A DNA stretch of 64,000 nt, taken from Scilla litardierei. Lineage: Eukaryota > Streptophyta > Magnoliopsida > Asparagales > Asparagaceae. The notes below the pieces were generated by a model. It saw only the letters and a program-made list of their open reading frames with translations. It ran no database searches and was not told where the DNA came from. Each line of letters begins with the position of its first letter. Position 1 is the first letter of the stretch. Shown piece by piece: positions 24,180-36,035 of the stretch. The DNA lies in the NCBI GenBank assembly GCA_030789695.1, contig CM061142.1, forward strand, positions 282,350,165-282,414,164, read 5' to 3'. Position numbers and translations under genes: made by a program.

Positions 24180-25941
24180 TGGCATTCAACGCTACTTCCG
24201 CGCCTCATGAAGAAGGTCTTTCTACCGTCTTCCCCCGCTCTTCAACGGAACCAAGTACCCGAGTTGGAAGATCAGGATGATGGTCTACTTAAAGAGTCAC
24301 GACCTTTGGGACATAACGGAGTCACCCTTCGAGGAGCCTTCTACTCCCACGGCCTTAAGAACTTAAGAAGAGAAGGACTTGATCAAAGTCAATGCTAGGG
24401 CTATGTGTGTTCTCCATTGCGCCCTCAATCTGGATGAGTGCGATCGCATCTCTATGTGCAAATCGGCTAATAGTATTTGGCATACATTGGAGATCTCTCA
24501 TGAAGTGCTACTTCAACATAAGGAAGAGATCCAGTCAACCAAGCCCGAGAAGAAAAAGGGCGTTGCTCTTCATGATGAGAAGGAGTCTTTCAAATGGAAA
24601 AAGCAGTTCCAACAAGAAGCTCCAAGTGAAGATGAAGAAGATATTAGCGATGATGACTACATCGAGCTTGCCAAGCAATTCAAGAATTTCAAGGCATTCC
24701 TCAAGGATAATCAAGGCATGTCTTCATCAAAGTTTGCCTCACAGTCTAACAAGATGGTTTGTCTCAACTGCAGTGGAATATGTCATGTGGCTACAGAATG
24801 CCCTTCCAAACCCATCAAAGAAACTTATAAGGGTAAAGGGAAGAAACATTGGAAAGCCAAGTCCGAGGTCAAGAACCAAAAGAAGGGACTTATCGGCACA
24901 TTTGATGATTCCAATGAGGACACATCTAATGATGACGGAGAAGATGACAAGGAGCACGATCAAAGGTGTTTCGTTTCCCTTGATGACTCTTCATCAATTT
25001 CATCTAAATCTAGCGATGAAGAGATAGAGACATGGCTAAACTCCAACGAAGAAAGTTGCTTCGTGGCTAATAGGGAAGAGTTTTCGTCAAGCTCAAGCGA
25101 GGAGGAAAGTGATGAAGAAACTGAGGAGGAAAAGCCATCCTATGAGGAGCTTGAATACCGCCTAAATGTGGCCTCCAATTTGACAAGTAAGTGCATCGAT
25201 TCATACGATAAAATGAAAGCTAAACTTGATAATGCTATGAGTAGGGTGCATGAGTTAGAATCATCTAGTGTAAATATTCATGATGAAAAGCATGTTTATG
25301 ACACTTGTGAAGGAGACACACTTCTCTCTCAAGTTAAGGAATTAAGTATTTCTAATGAAAATCTCATTGCTCAAAACCTTAGCTTAGATACTCACAGTCA
25401 ACAACTTACGTTGAAATGTGAAGAGGAATCCTGGAAGCTCATAAGCTTTGTGTATTCTAGGGATTCACTCCACGATTTGTTGGAAAAACAACATCCGGCA
25501 AATCATAGAGGAGGTTTGGGTTATATTCAAAATGTGGTTACCAAACCCACCTCTAATTCTTCTTTTGGTGCAAATTCAAGAAATATTGCTAAAGCATCTA
25601 AGAAGAATCACCATGCTTTCTTGTACAACAATAACACCCACAAGAAGCATGTAGATCACAAGGTGATGCGGAAGAATGAAAAATCTTCATTTTTTGCTAA
25701 AAAGCAAAATCCTCATTCTTTGCATGCTAAGAAATTTGTTTCTACACCTAAGCATGTCACATCCTTCCCTCTTGCAAAGGCAAAACCATTGCCTAGGAAT
25801 TCTTTGAGATTATGGATTCCCACTAAGGTTATTGTGCAAGAGAGAGATAGTTACATCAACTCTCTAGTTAGGGATGTGATCACCTCGTGTGATTATGTTA
25901 GGAAATCAAACTCCTCTTGGGTTTGGTTACCTAATGTTTAG
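24180..25941 (+). pseudogene. gag: SIRE-type gag with early frame break and stop
   Basis: Gag precursor. The apparent start is MAFNATSAPHEEGLSTV at 24180. A frame change near 24225 is needed to continue into LFNGTKYPSWKIRMMVYLKS, and a TAA follows near 24364. From about 24368 the frame stays open to 25941 (520 aa in the longest open run). Features of that run: ARAMCVLHCALNLDECDRIS; a zinc knuckle written CLNCSGICHVATEC (about 24760-24801), where a Cys occupies the usual Gly position after GI; long acidic Ser/Glu/Asp stretches (24890-25140); a Leu-rich coiled stretch (25140-25440); and a basic tail. No protease follows. The early lesions mean full-length Gag would not be made from this copy. 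Confidence 0.8.
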
Positions 25942-26819
25942 GTTCCCCACACATTTGCATATTGCATGGGTATTGTGCTTCTATGTTTATTTTAAGCATA
26001 CACATTGATTGTGTGTGTTTCATGATTTTGAAAAATATTTTCAAATTTATCTCTTTTCATGAAAATGGGGACCTTGGGGTTTATTGACATGCATGTATTT
26101 TTGATCCATGTGTATGTCAATGGGGGAGTTAACATATTGTACGTTTAAATTATTTTAAGACATATTTTAACTCTCATTTCGGAGGTTATTTGAGATCATT
26201 ATTTACATTTGGTTATTTTGGGTCTCAAACCAAACATCTTGTTGTTTATTGCCAACATGGTTCTTGTCTCATTGTTTTTGGCAATATCCTTGTGTATCTT
26301 TGAAGCTTGATCATTCCATATCTATTGCTTTGATACACTTTTTAGGCCCATGGCTCCATTAATTAAGTGGTATTAGATCCTAGAAGTCAAAAGTTGACCA
26401 TTTCTATGATCTAGGGGGAGCATGAGATAGTGAATTGATACACACTAAAATTTTAAATTTGGTATCATACATATCTTTCGTTTCTTGCATATTGTCACAC
26501 CTTGGTTAAGATGACAAAGGGGGATATTTTTGGTGTCCACCTTTTTGACGATGTCAAGGGGGAGAGATATATGCATTATGTGATCATATCTATAGGGGGA
26601 GAGATATATGGGATTAGATAAACCATTCATATTTGCATGCCTTTATACTTTGCAATTGGTTTATGTAATCTATGCCTATTATATGTCACCATGTTTTTAT
26701 TGCTATTATGAGTATTTACATTTGTGTAGCTCATTATATAATTGGTGCATATAAGTAGGAGGAGATCATTAGCATTGTGCTTTAATTCTTTTTGATTCAT
26801 ATAATGTGTGTCATCATCA
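25942..26819 (+). other. 3' noncoding block of the SIRE-like element
   Basis: Between gag and the 3' LTR, where pol should begin, there is 880 bp of AT-rich, non-coding DNA with several purine tracts (near 26123, 26411, 26558 and 26593, each with GGGGGAG). SIRE-type elements typically have such a block after pol, so a single deletion from the gag end to this block would explain the structure. Confidence 0.5.
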
Positions 26820-26832
26820 AAAAGGGGGAGAT
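26820..26832 (+). other. Polypurine tract of the SIRE-like element
   Basis: AAAAGGGGGAGAT precedes the 3' LTR start (TGTTGAGAATTGG), the expected plus-strand primer position. Confidence 0.8.
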
Positions 26833-28683
26833 TGTTGAGAATTGGTGTTTCATACCAATCTTATTTTGATGATGATCACAACATTATGTTGTTGCTAATG
26901 AATCTCATGTTTTAGTCTCTCAGTTTATTTCAAGGATATCTTTCTTGGAGACTAATCACTTGGTGTAAGGATGGACATCATGTGAAGAAGGGCCAAAGTT
27001 TGGACTCAAGGAGTGCCAAAGCTTGGATATGATGGAGAGCAATCAAGGCATCAAGATTGAAGACTTAGACTCTTAAGAAAGATTGTAATCCATGTAATTT
27101 ACTTTATTACTTTCTCTCTCTTTTAAGTCTAGGGTTGATGTAATGCCTTACTAGATGGTTTGCTCATTCATGCACATGCATTTAACCATCTTAGTAAACC
27201 TTAGGATTATCATAGAATCCAACCCAATAGGTTCACTCTGTCCAAAGACTCACTTGGAGTCTCTGGCTTTCCGTCAGTCGCCTGATGAGGGAAACACACC
27301 CGACTGGGTGAGTTCCAGTCGCCTGTAGATCCTTCTACAGTCGCCTGATATGCACAGCTCAAGTCAACATTTCAATTGACTCAAACTTGAGCTTTACGCA
27401 CAGTCGCCTGATGATCAGTTTACAATCGTCTGTATATTTATAGTCACCTGGAAAGGCCAACAATCGCCTATCTAGCGTAAGTGCAATCTCTTCATCTCTC
27501 TGTCTTCTCTCCATACTTTACAGTAGTCGACTGATGAAGAATGTACATTCGTCTGACTATTTGATAGTCGACTGTAGTATTAACATCAGTCGCCTGTGCG
27601 AAGAATTGGAGAAAGAGTGCAGCTCTCTGTTTCGATCCATCCCCTGCAGCAGTCGTCTGCTGAAGGTTAAATAGGCGCCTGTCCTGTTTGTCAGTCGACT
27701 GTATTGACTTCGTCAGTCGACTGTCCTGGCTCAGATTATAGCCGTTGGATATTTTCTAGCCGTTGATCAGTCGACTATCTCTTGATCATCAGTCGACTGT
27801 TCCTGTCATTTTCACCCAGTTTCTAGCCGTTGCAGATTTGATTATTTGGCTGTTTCTTTGGGTTTTTGGGCTTGATATAGGATTCCTATATATATGAGTG
27901 TGCTACCATCACTTAAGAACTCTTGACAACACTTGATAACTCTTGACTCTATAGAAAATCTCAAGAGATCAATAAGCCACTCTCAAGCTCCCTCATTTCC
28001 CTCTATTGAGCATTCATCTTCCTTCATGCATTGAAGTCCAGCTCAAGGAAAATCATCCAAGTGCTCTCAAGCATATTCCAACACTTGGAGATCCTCTTCC
28101 ATGCCTTGCATTCATTCATGAGTAAGCATCTCAAGGCATAGGTAAGAGTATTTACTTTACAGGGTGTAATTTGTTTTCCTATTTCTCTTTGTGGGATTAG
28201 GATACTCTCTTTGTGGGAGTTTCTCTCTTTGTGGGAGGTTGTCTCTTTGTGGGACTGGGGAATTCTCTTTGTGGGAATTAACTCTCTGTGTGGGAGTTCG
28301 AGTGTCCTAGTGTAGGGCTAACCCTAATTCTCTGAGTGGGAGTCAGTGATTCTCTGTATGGGAGTCTTGATCCTTGTGTAGGATTGGTTGGGTCCTTGTG
28401 TAGGGCATAAATCCTCTTTGTGGGGTATCTCCTTGTGAGATTTGTATTCACTTCTCTGTGTGGGATTATAGTGAATATTGGTGTGGCTGGATGTACCCAA
28501 GTTTGGGGAACCATGGTAAAACTTTGTGTTTGCGTTTGGATTGATCGTGCCGTTTAATTCCTCTTGCATTTATAATTCCGCATTTGCAAGTTAAATTTTA
28601 ATTGGACGACTTTATTGCCATTACACTATTCACCCCACTCTAGTGTGTGTTGTTAGTATTGCAAGGGTTAGACGATCCCTACA
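26833..28683 (+). repeat. 3' LTR of the SIRE-like element
   Basis: 1851 bp. It matches the 5' LTR almost throughout, with scattered substitutions (GAGTATT/GAGAATT, CTAATG/CTCATG, AAAGCATTG/AAAGATTG). Contains a TATA-like TCCTATATATATGAG near 27885 and the CAGTCGACTG array at about 27273-27800. Confidence 0.92.
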
Positions 28684-28688
28684 GAGAT

Positions 28689-29462
28689 CTTGGAGCTTGA
28701 ATACATTTGTGCAAATAGTTGCTCTGCAGAAATCTTGGAGGCGTCACCTTCTGTCATGAGGCGTCACCTTCCTTCCAAATTTCTTTTTGCAAGAAAAAAA
28801 ATCAAAATCGACAAAAAAATGAATCGGTCGAGCTGAGTAAAATTAATGGGGGAGAGAGATCTTCTGAGGGGGTGGTCGCGGGATGACCGGTAGTTTGAGG
28901 CTCAGAGCGACGGGCTTGTGCGGCAGGTGGCTAGGGGCTCAGGGTGGTCGAGGTCTTAAGGGGGAGCGAGGAAGCCACGGGGAGAGGTGGGGGTGCGGTT
29001 GGGAAGAAGAGAGGTTGAGGGGGTGTCTAGGTGGCCGAGGGGTCTGAGGTGGAGAGGGGAGGCATCAGTGTGCTCAGGGAAGAGGGGTGGCCGCGGGCTG
29101 GGTGGCTGTACAGTAGGGCCAAGGGGGAGGGGGTCGGGCTCAAGGCAGTGGAGAGGGAGGAGGTTTGAGTGAGTGAGAAAGAGAGAAGAGAGAGGGACAG
29201 ATGACCAGGATATGATTTGTTCCCACCAAAAATTTTCAAATGTGATTTGTTCCCACCTTTTTATTTTCTCCCAACCAAATGTTTGCCCCAAAAACACAAT
29301 CTTCTTTCAAATTGTTTCATTAATTTTTCAAATTCAAAAACATCCCTCAACCTTTCCATCCACATTACATATAACACATTGTCCTAGTCATTATATACGT
29401 GTCCTAGTCATCTTGTCCTAGCAGGACAATGATTCAAAATCTTCCCTCAATTGTATAATAGA
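28689..29462. other. Flanking DNA with a GC-rich block
   Basis: After the SIRE-like element the interrupted sequence resumes (GAGGCGTCACCTTC occurs twice at 28738-28772; GGAGGTGTCACCTTTA lies before the insertion at 22259). A G-rich block at 28860-29165 gives long random ORFs on both strands with no domain. The repeated phrase TGTCCTAGTCAT occurs near 29380-29415. At 29462 a minus-strand TCTATTATACAATTGAGGG resembles a Helitron 5' terminus (weak). Confidence 0.35.
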
Positions 29463-30505
29463 TATATATAGCAGTATTCGACTGCGAATGAGATTCGCAC
29501 GCTGCTTGTGCGAATAGGCCTCAGTGCGGCTGATCTTATCAGACGAATGCAAACCAACTCAACAGGCGGGGAGTTTCTCATCCGTCTGATCTAATCATGC
29601 GGTCTTTGCCCCTCACTCTCTCCCAGCGAGAGCATGTGACCCCTCCCTCTCTCCCAGCGAGCTCCTGTGACCCCCCTCTCTCTCGCGATATCGAGCTCCC
29701 TAGTGATTCATGATTCCTCTCTCGCACGAGATCTTGATCTCGCTGGCGCTTCCTGGTTCCTCTCTCGCAGCTCGCCTCTGATTCCTCTCTCGCAGCTCCC
29801 ACCATGCGACTGATTTAGGTCGTTAGGGTTTTGAATCGGGGTTTTCTCCTTTGCCTCTGCTTCCTCTCTCGCATCACCTCCTTCCCGACTAATTTGGGGC
29901 TTTAGGGTTTCCATGAAATCCTTCCATCCAACTGTTGGTTATTTAGGTATGGCTCTCCTCATCCTTCCCTTTGTTTGATTTTATTGCTTTGCTTTTGAAA
30001 GAGGTTGGCAAATACCGATTAATGCAGCTAGTGTTGCAATTGTATAAGTTTACACATTATGTTTCAGTAATTTTGAAACTTCACGTTTCCTGACATTGGG
30101 TTGCCATTAATATCTAACACATAGAGAGAGAAACAAACTTGATCTTGTATTGCTTTAGGTATTCTGTTAATCCAAATGCATACCTGCAAACTGATAAAAT
30201 TACTAATAGCATTTGCAAACTCTACTAATTTCTGAAGTGCATCATATCTCAAGCATCATCAGCATTTGCACTTGCCAATTGTGTGGATTAAATTTATCAG
30301 TAATTTATTGCCTGATTTCATGATTTAATGTGGTCTCAGGCTTAAATCCTATATGTGGTTACAAAAGAGCTATTTGTTGTCTGCTTTCATGTTCAGTATT
30401 TTTTTCCAAAAAAAATTCAAAGCTAAATTTTCAGATTTCTTAGCATCTCTTCTTAATTGTTTGGATGTCATTGTACTAATAGTACGTATATGGAGTTTGT
30501 ATTGG
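29463..30505 (+). other. 5' flank and leader of the second FAR1-like gene
   Basis: Pyrimidine-rich repeats (CCTCTCTCCCAGCGAG, CCTCTCTCGCAGCTC) at 29600-29800 and TTTGGGGCTTTAGGGTTT near 29893 resemble a plant 5' leader; the latter motif is shared with the first FAR1-like gene. A possible donor TTTAG/GTATGG at 29945 would begin a leader intron. The open frame extends upstream of the chosen ATG (from 30353), but that stretch has no FAR1 similarity and is probably intronic. Confidence 0.4.
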
Positions 30506-32467
30506 ATGGACATTGAAAGTGAAAGTTCTCATAGAGATGAGCAACGTGTTAGTGAAATGCAAGGAGTAATTGCACCAAATGTTGAAGAACATATGAAACC
30601 AAAGATTAGTATGATTTTCAACAATATTGAGGAAGCTGAAGCATTCTACAAAAATTATGGAAAGTCTTGTGGTTTTGATGTCCGTAATAGCACAACAACT
30701 TATAATAAACTTGGATTACTCGTTGCCAAGAATTTTGTTTGCTCAAAACAAGGGATGTCACATGCTAAAGCAGAAGAGGTATGGCATTGTGGAACAGATA
30801 GAACAAGTTGCAAGGCCATGATGCGGTTGAAATTGAACATAAACACTGACAAGTGGGAAGTGTTAATTTTCATAGAAGAACATAACCATAGTTTCACAAC
30901 ACCAATCAGGAAACATTTGTTAAAGGGAAACCGTGAGGTAACTACGGCGAAGAAAAAATTGATAAAATATTTTGTGGATGTGGCCATTCCGAAGAACAAG
31001 CAAATGGCTTTCTTCGAACACTCAAGTGGTGGGTTTGATAAAATTGGATGCACGGAGGCTGACGTGCGTAATTACAGAAGAGACATGAGAGCAGAAGTGA
31101 TGGTTCATGATGTAGAAATGATGGTAGATTATTTAAAATGGGAGAAAGAAAAAAATGATATGTTCTTTTACAAGTACGAAGTTGATGAGGAGCACAAATT
31201 AATTCTTTGTTTCTGGGCGGATAGTATTGCGATACTAAATTGCGAAAAATTCGGATATGTGATTGTATTTGATGCCACACATAATAGTAATCAATATGGA
31301 TTGGTATTTGTGCCATTTGTTGGCGTAAATCATCATGGAAAGACGGTGTTTTTAGGATGTGGATTGATTCCAAATGAAGAAGCAAATTCTTTCATATGGG
31401 TGTTTAATATGTAGGTGGAAGCAATGGGTCATCATCTGGTGGCCATGGTTACCGATCAAGATTTGGGGATAAGCAAGGCAATTCAGAGGGTTTTTCCAGA
31501 AATCAGGCATAGGTACTGTATTTGGCATATTACAGACAAATTGCCGGCTAAGTTGGGTACATTGTATTGTAGAAAGGAATTTAAAGACCCTTTCCTAAAA
31601 AATATCTGGGAATGTGAAACTCCGAGTGAATTTGAAGAAAATTGGAATTTGATATTGGAACAAAATGGATTGGAAACCAATGAATGGCGAATGGATTTGT
31701 ATCAAATCCGCGAGAAATGGGTTCCATGTTATCTTAAAGATACCTTCTGGGCTGGGATGTCTAGCAGTCAACAAAATGAATCCATGAATTCTATGCTCAA
31801 GGGGAAAGTATCAAGGAAAAACTCACTTCATAATTTTTTCACCATCTTTCAGAGGGTGTTGGCAAGACAAAGAGAGAAAGAGCTGCAAGATGATCACCAC
31901 GCATTGGAGATACAACCAAAATTGATGACAAAATGGCATATGGAGAATCAAATGTCTGGAGTATACATGAAGCACATCTGTTTAATTTATCATGATGAAT
32001 TTGAGCCTAGCTTATTATACATCACTGGAATTGCAAATGATGATGATAATGAAATAATATTCCAAGTACATAAACTGGGCCACCTTGAGAAGAGACATGA
32101 TATATATTGCAAAACAACTAGAATGGCAAGATGTTCATGTTGCACGTTTGAGTTCAGGGGCATCCCATGTAGACAAATCTTAGCAATCCTAAGAAATTCA
32201 AACCATACTCGGTTACCAGATCAATATATTTTACCAAGATGGTGCCAAACTGTGAGAAGAAGAAGGGTTGTCCATACAGATGGAAATATGCTTGGAGACA
32301 AAAGCAATCTTGCTTCAAGGTTCAGTGAATTACATGCCATGTCGAATGGTTTAGTTGAAGTTGGTCAATGTTCGTATGAAGCATATGAGCTTGCACGTGA
32401 ATTGATTGCAGAGGCAACTGTAAGGGTAGAAAAGTTGACGCTCACAAATGTCGAAGGAAGTGGATAA
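30506..32467 (+). pseudogene. FAR1/FHY3-type MULE transposase, one nonsense codon
   Basis: Start chosen at the ATG giving MDIESESSHRDEQ, where FAR1-type acidic N-termini begin. In order: FAR1 DNA-binding domain (30590-30910; FNNIEEAEAFYKNYGKSCGF, TSCKAMMRLK, EEHNHSF); MULE transposase core with three acidic positions (VFDATHNSNQYGLVFV; MVTDQDLGISKAIQ; GMSSSQQNESMNSM); and a SWIM-type finger (32132-32178). The 653-codon frame is broken once, by TAG at 31412-31414, where the family has Trp (TGG to TAG) just before VEAMGHH. The SWIM finger has Gln (CAA, 32174-32176) where the zinc-binding His is expected (GIPCRQIL rather than GIPCRHIL). Otherwise undamaged. It could be a transposase or a once-domesticated FRS gene; no terminal inverted repeats found. 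Confidence 0.85.
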
Positions 32468-33344
32468 GATAAAGAGGTGATAAAAACAAACATGGAGCCA
32501 TCTCAAGAATGCTGCATTCTTATTTTGTTGGTAGGTCTTATTTCTATCATTCTTATTTTGTTTCATTAAATTGAGAATGCTGCTACCTGATGCAGCATAG
32601 ACATTTGGAACACCAAGTTCTCAAATGCTACACTTTTAAGTATCTTCATGTAGCGTGTGAACCCTTCACAGCTTTTAAGCATCTTCATGCATGCCATCAG
32701 CCGATCTTGATAAGCCACAAGAAATGTCTGGAACAAGTTGAGGACTCCATGATACATAGATCACTGTTCTGACCTTAAGTCAACATCCATACTTTGTATA
32801 TATCACGACCAATTTGACAATGAATGTTGCAGGTTATGGAGCACCATGTAGCCCATCAGACATAAGCGTCCGAGAAGTGAATACCGTAATACAGAGTGTT
32901 GGTATTCAACAACTGAAAGTTCATCCAATCAATGGTGATCATGAGATGCTTCAGCCTGAGCAGCGTCGAGACAGTAGACCCCTGGGCGATCAGACCGTTG
33001 GACGACGAGCAGTGCATCGTCCACAGCAGACGGCCATTGGCGAAAGGGTCTTGCTGTGTGGCTGGATTTGGATGCTATGTGGATAATATGTAAATGACAC
33101 AATATGTAAATGATTTTCTACTATTCGTTTCTTCATCAAATGGTCTTTCTTTAAGTAAATGATTTTGTGTGGATAATATGTAACTTTGACATGGATGTTG
33201 TATCTTTTTGGAGAAATACTTATCCATTATGGTCTTGCTTTAAGTGGGATTTTTGGAGAAATACTTTTCAGTATTTCAGGATTTTTGGAGTAATGCTTTT
33301 TTCTAGAGAGATGCTTTTGAAAAATAATTAGATTGCCACAATCA
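32468..33344 (+). other. 3' region of the second FAR1-like gene, possible last exon
   Basis: A TTGCAG at 32827-32832 could be a splice acceptor for a terminal exon of about 250 bp (to 33086) reading GYGAPCSPSDISVREVN... with Gln/Arg-rich sequence. FRS genes sometimes have such downstream exons, but I see no matching donor with certainty. Beyond 33100 the DNA is AT-rich with imperfect repeats of TTTTTGGAGAAATACTT and no gene. Confidence 0.3.
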
Positions 33345-33667
33345 TGTAGTGACCCTGTGCTATGAGGAATAAACACTAGATGGGGGGTGAATAGTGTTTT
33401 ATAGAATTATAAGGAAATTACGCCAAATAAAACCCTAATTAACAAACAAATGCGGAATGAGAGAAGTGATCAACAACACAAGGAATAATGCAATGCAAAC
33501 AAGCAATCTACTCTGGTTCGGTGCCACCCAAGTCTCCCCGACTTGTTACCGGTGCCCTACTCCAGCAACACCCGGATCCCCTCCGGATACTCTAGCAAAA
33601 CCACTAGAGCTCTCCTTTAGCCCACTTGCAGAAACCCCATAAGTGCAATCGACCTACAATCGATGTC
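33345..33667 (-). repeat. LTR fragment, SIRE/Angela-like, minus strand
   Basis: Read on the minus strand this ends ...CTATTCACCCCCCATCTAGTG...CACTACA, closely matching the end of the SIRE-like LTR (CTATTCACCCCTCCTCTAGTGTG). It contains paired CTCCCCGACTTG and CCGGATCCCCTCCGG. No primer site follows, so this is the outer end of a 3' LTR or solo LTR. It is cut off at 33667 by the next LTR. Confidence 0.45.
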
Positions 33668-35389
33668 TGTAACGGCCTGTTTCTATCGTACCTTCTTCGT
33701 GCACGTGCTTTTGGTCGTGCACGTGTTTATTTTTGACTCTATTTGTTTTTGAACGTTTTTGTGTGATATGTTGACGTGATCGTCTCCGAAAGTATTAGAT
33801 TGTGGAACAACTTTGGAACGACATATCTCGAGTTGTTCTTCCGCGATACTAACTTATTTGATGTGACGTCGCGACTTTCTGTTTTGACGCGAGACGTTTC
33901 TATTTTTAGTTTCGTCTCTCGACGTCAAGATTTAGATCCGTCTTCTCCACTCTCTTTCTTTCGTCGTCCCGAACACGCTATAATTATTTTACAATTTTTA
34001 GACTTAATTTGACCTATTTTCCATTTTTTTGAAAGTTTCAAATAATTTTAAAACATATTTTTATAAGTGTTTTAATTACAATAAAATTCCTATATTATAA
34101 TAACGTATTAAAGAATTTTTAGACCAAATTTCAGAATTTTTGGCCGCACCCATATTGTGTGAGGGAGAGGAGAGTAATTTTAAATTATATTAATTATTTT
34201 AATTATCTTAATTACGTTTTCCTAAACCCTAACCCTAACCCTAGCTCTAACCTATTTATATTAGCCCTAGGCTAGGTTATTTTCGCATTACACAAACCCT
34301 AGCCGTCACAAAACCCTAAATCTTGCTTGTGACGATTCGTCGCAACTCCGTTCAGCCGCCGCTAGTGCCCGATCGGAGCCAACCCCCGCATTTCCCCGTG
34401 CCCAACCGGCGCTCCGCTCCGCATCGCCCGCTTGCAGCGCTCCGCTGCAAGCCCCCCCGCTGTCACCCGCTCTGACCGAGAGCATCGCTCGGTCAGACCG
34501 AGCGCCCGGTCCGCACAGCCACTTCGCCCGCACCGCTGCACCATCGCCGCACCCGCTAGCACCCGACCGGTGGGTTTGCCCGCTGCGACCGAGAGGCCGC
34601 CCCGCACCCGCGCTCCGCTCCGCTTCATTGCAAGTTGCAACGTTGCAACTTGGCCCTCTCCGCTGCGACCGACGGGATCCCTCGGTCTGACCGAGGGAAT
34701 CCCTCGCACCGCACCACGCCCCCGCTGCGCTACAACACGCCCGACCGAGAGCCCCTCTCGGTCTGACCGAGAGGAACCCCCGCACCGGCAGTGCACGACC
34801 GATGGCCGTTCGTCGCAAGTTGGTTTCTCCCACACCAACTCCTGTGGTGGGCCCCCCAAGTCCTCCAGGGGTGATGTGGGTCCCCCATTGACCCCTAGCA
34901 CTGTTGTGGGCCCCACTTGGGTGTGCTACTTCGCGGATTTTCCATCTACGACGTTGCGACACGTCGTAGGCTTTCGTCGTAAGTTCCAGCTTTTGAAGAA
35001 TCGTGCGAGGACCAGATCTGAAGCTGAGGAGTTCTCCGATCAGACATGACTTCCTATCATCGACAAACTCCGGTTCAGGTTGGTTCACCAAAACTTGTAG
35101 AAACCCCCACAATAGCTGACTGAACCCTAAACTAAAAATCGTCAACTTGAACTAAAAGTTATTTCCAGCACCAGTAAAACGTTGTACAAATCTAGAAAAT
35201 CGACGAATGGACTTTGTTGACTGTGCACATAGGATAGATCGTCGATTAGGCTGAAACATCTAAAAAGTGACTTTTGACGAATAGGATAGTCCCAATAACC
35301 TAGAAACGAACCCTAATATGATTTGATGAACTTGAGACTTGACACCGTCACCGTGGCGATATTTCAGACGGACTTCCTTGGACGAGACG
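33668..35389 (+). repeat. Gypsy-type LTR fragment with GGTCTGACCGAG palindromes
   Basis: Begins TGTAACGGCCTG, close to the Tekay LTR start TGTAACGACTGG, and has the build of a long gypsy LTR: an AT-rich first part, a TATA-like CTATTTATATTAG at 34251, a short CCCTAA stretch, then a very GC-rich block (34320-34860). That block contains inverted repeats such as CTCGGTCTGACCGAG (near 34480, 34680 and 34758). Long ORFs on both strands here (34306-35145) arise from the GC bias and show no domain. It is interrupted at 35390 by the Tekay-like element. No internal region is attached. Confidence 0.45.
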
Positions 35390-35429
35390 TGTAACGACTG
35401 GTTTTTCAGGTATGGATTTTATATATATA
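35390..35429 (+). repeat. Tekay-like LTR 1, left 40 bp
   Basis: TGTAACGACTGGTTTTTCAGG... then the beginning of a TA run; identical in register to the LTR 2 start at 59595. The 5' neighbour is not the polypurine tract, so this is the true outer end of the array. The TA run is interrupted at 35430 by the Helitron. Confidence 0.85.
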
Positions 35430-35951
35430 TCTATATTATAAAACAGGGATGTTATCATGGGTTATTGGATAAGAGTTTTTGGATAAGAGTTGAGAAATTG
35501 GGTATAAATGATGGATGTTATTAAGAGAAATTGGATAAGATAAGAGAAATTGGATAAGGTAAGAGAAATTGGATAAGTGAAGAGAAATTGAGTTTGAAAT
35601 TTTAAGTTTGACCAAAATTTTGGGGGGAATTAAATTTTGGGGGGAAGAAGGCCAGGTGCATTTTTTTAAAAATTTAAAATCCCATCCATTTAATCACCAC
35701 GCGCTCAAACTCTCAACAAAATTCAAAAACACATCCTGCTCTCAAGTTCTCAAACTCACACCAAGCTCTCATGCTCTCAAGCTCGGTTAAATATATCGCC
35801 AAAATTCAAAAATTTCTTCAGCCCTCACTCTCTTTCGGCAAGCAACGGAGTATGGGAGGTACAAGTCCTTCAGCTCTTTTGCCCAAAATCTATTCCTGAG
35901 AAACTGAACCCATTTCTTTTCTTTTTTTTCACGCCGCATGTGATGTGAGAT

Positions 35952-36035
35952 CAAGAAGCTATAGACCTGATAGCCTTAGATGATTCCCAGCAGGCGGCAG
36001 AGTGTCTTGCAGAAGAGGCTCTCAACAGAATGACG
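35952..36035 (+). pseudogene. Possible captured exon, unidentified
   Basis: An open 28-codon stretch reading QEAIDLIALDDSQQAAECLA then EEALNRMT, followed by a donor-like ACG/GTTAGT. The composition is protein-like, in contrast to the AT-rich surroundings, and LAEEALxRM is reminiscent of the end of a protein phosphatase 2C domain, but that is a guess. Probably one exon of a gene captured by the Helitron. Confidence 0.3.

Larger units (their letters stand above)
22285..28688 (+). mobile_element. SIRE-like copia derivative with gag but no pol
   Basis: Two long LTRs (22290-24142 and 26833-28683) with TGTTGAG...CCCTACA ends are flanked by the 5-bp duplication GAGAT (22285-22289 and 28684-28688), so this is one complete insertion. 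The internal region is only 2690 bp and holds a gag with no protease, integrase, reverse transcriptase or RNase H. The LTRs differ at roughly 1-2% of positions by eye, so it inserted recently and must have been copied using another element's enzymes. The zinc-knuckle gag, the 3' block rich in AGGGGGAG motifs and the LTR type fit the SIRE/Maximus branch of copia. Confidence 0.9.
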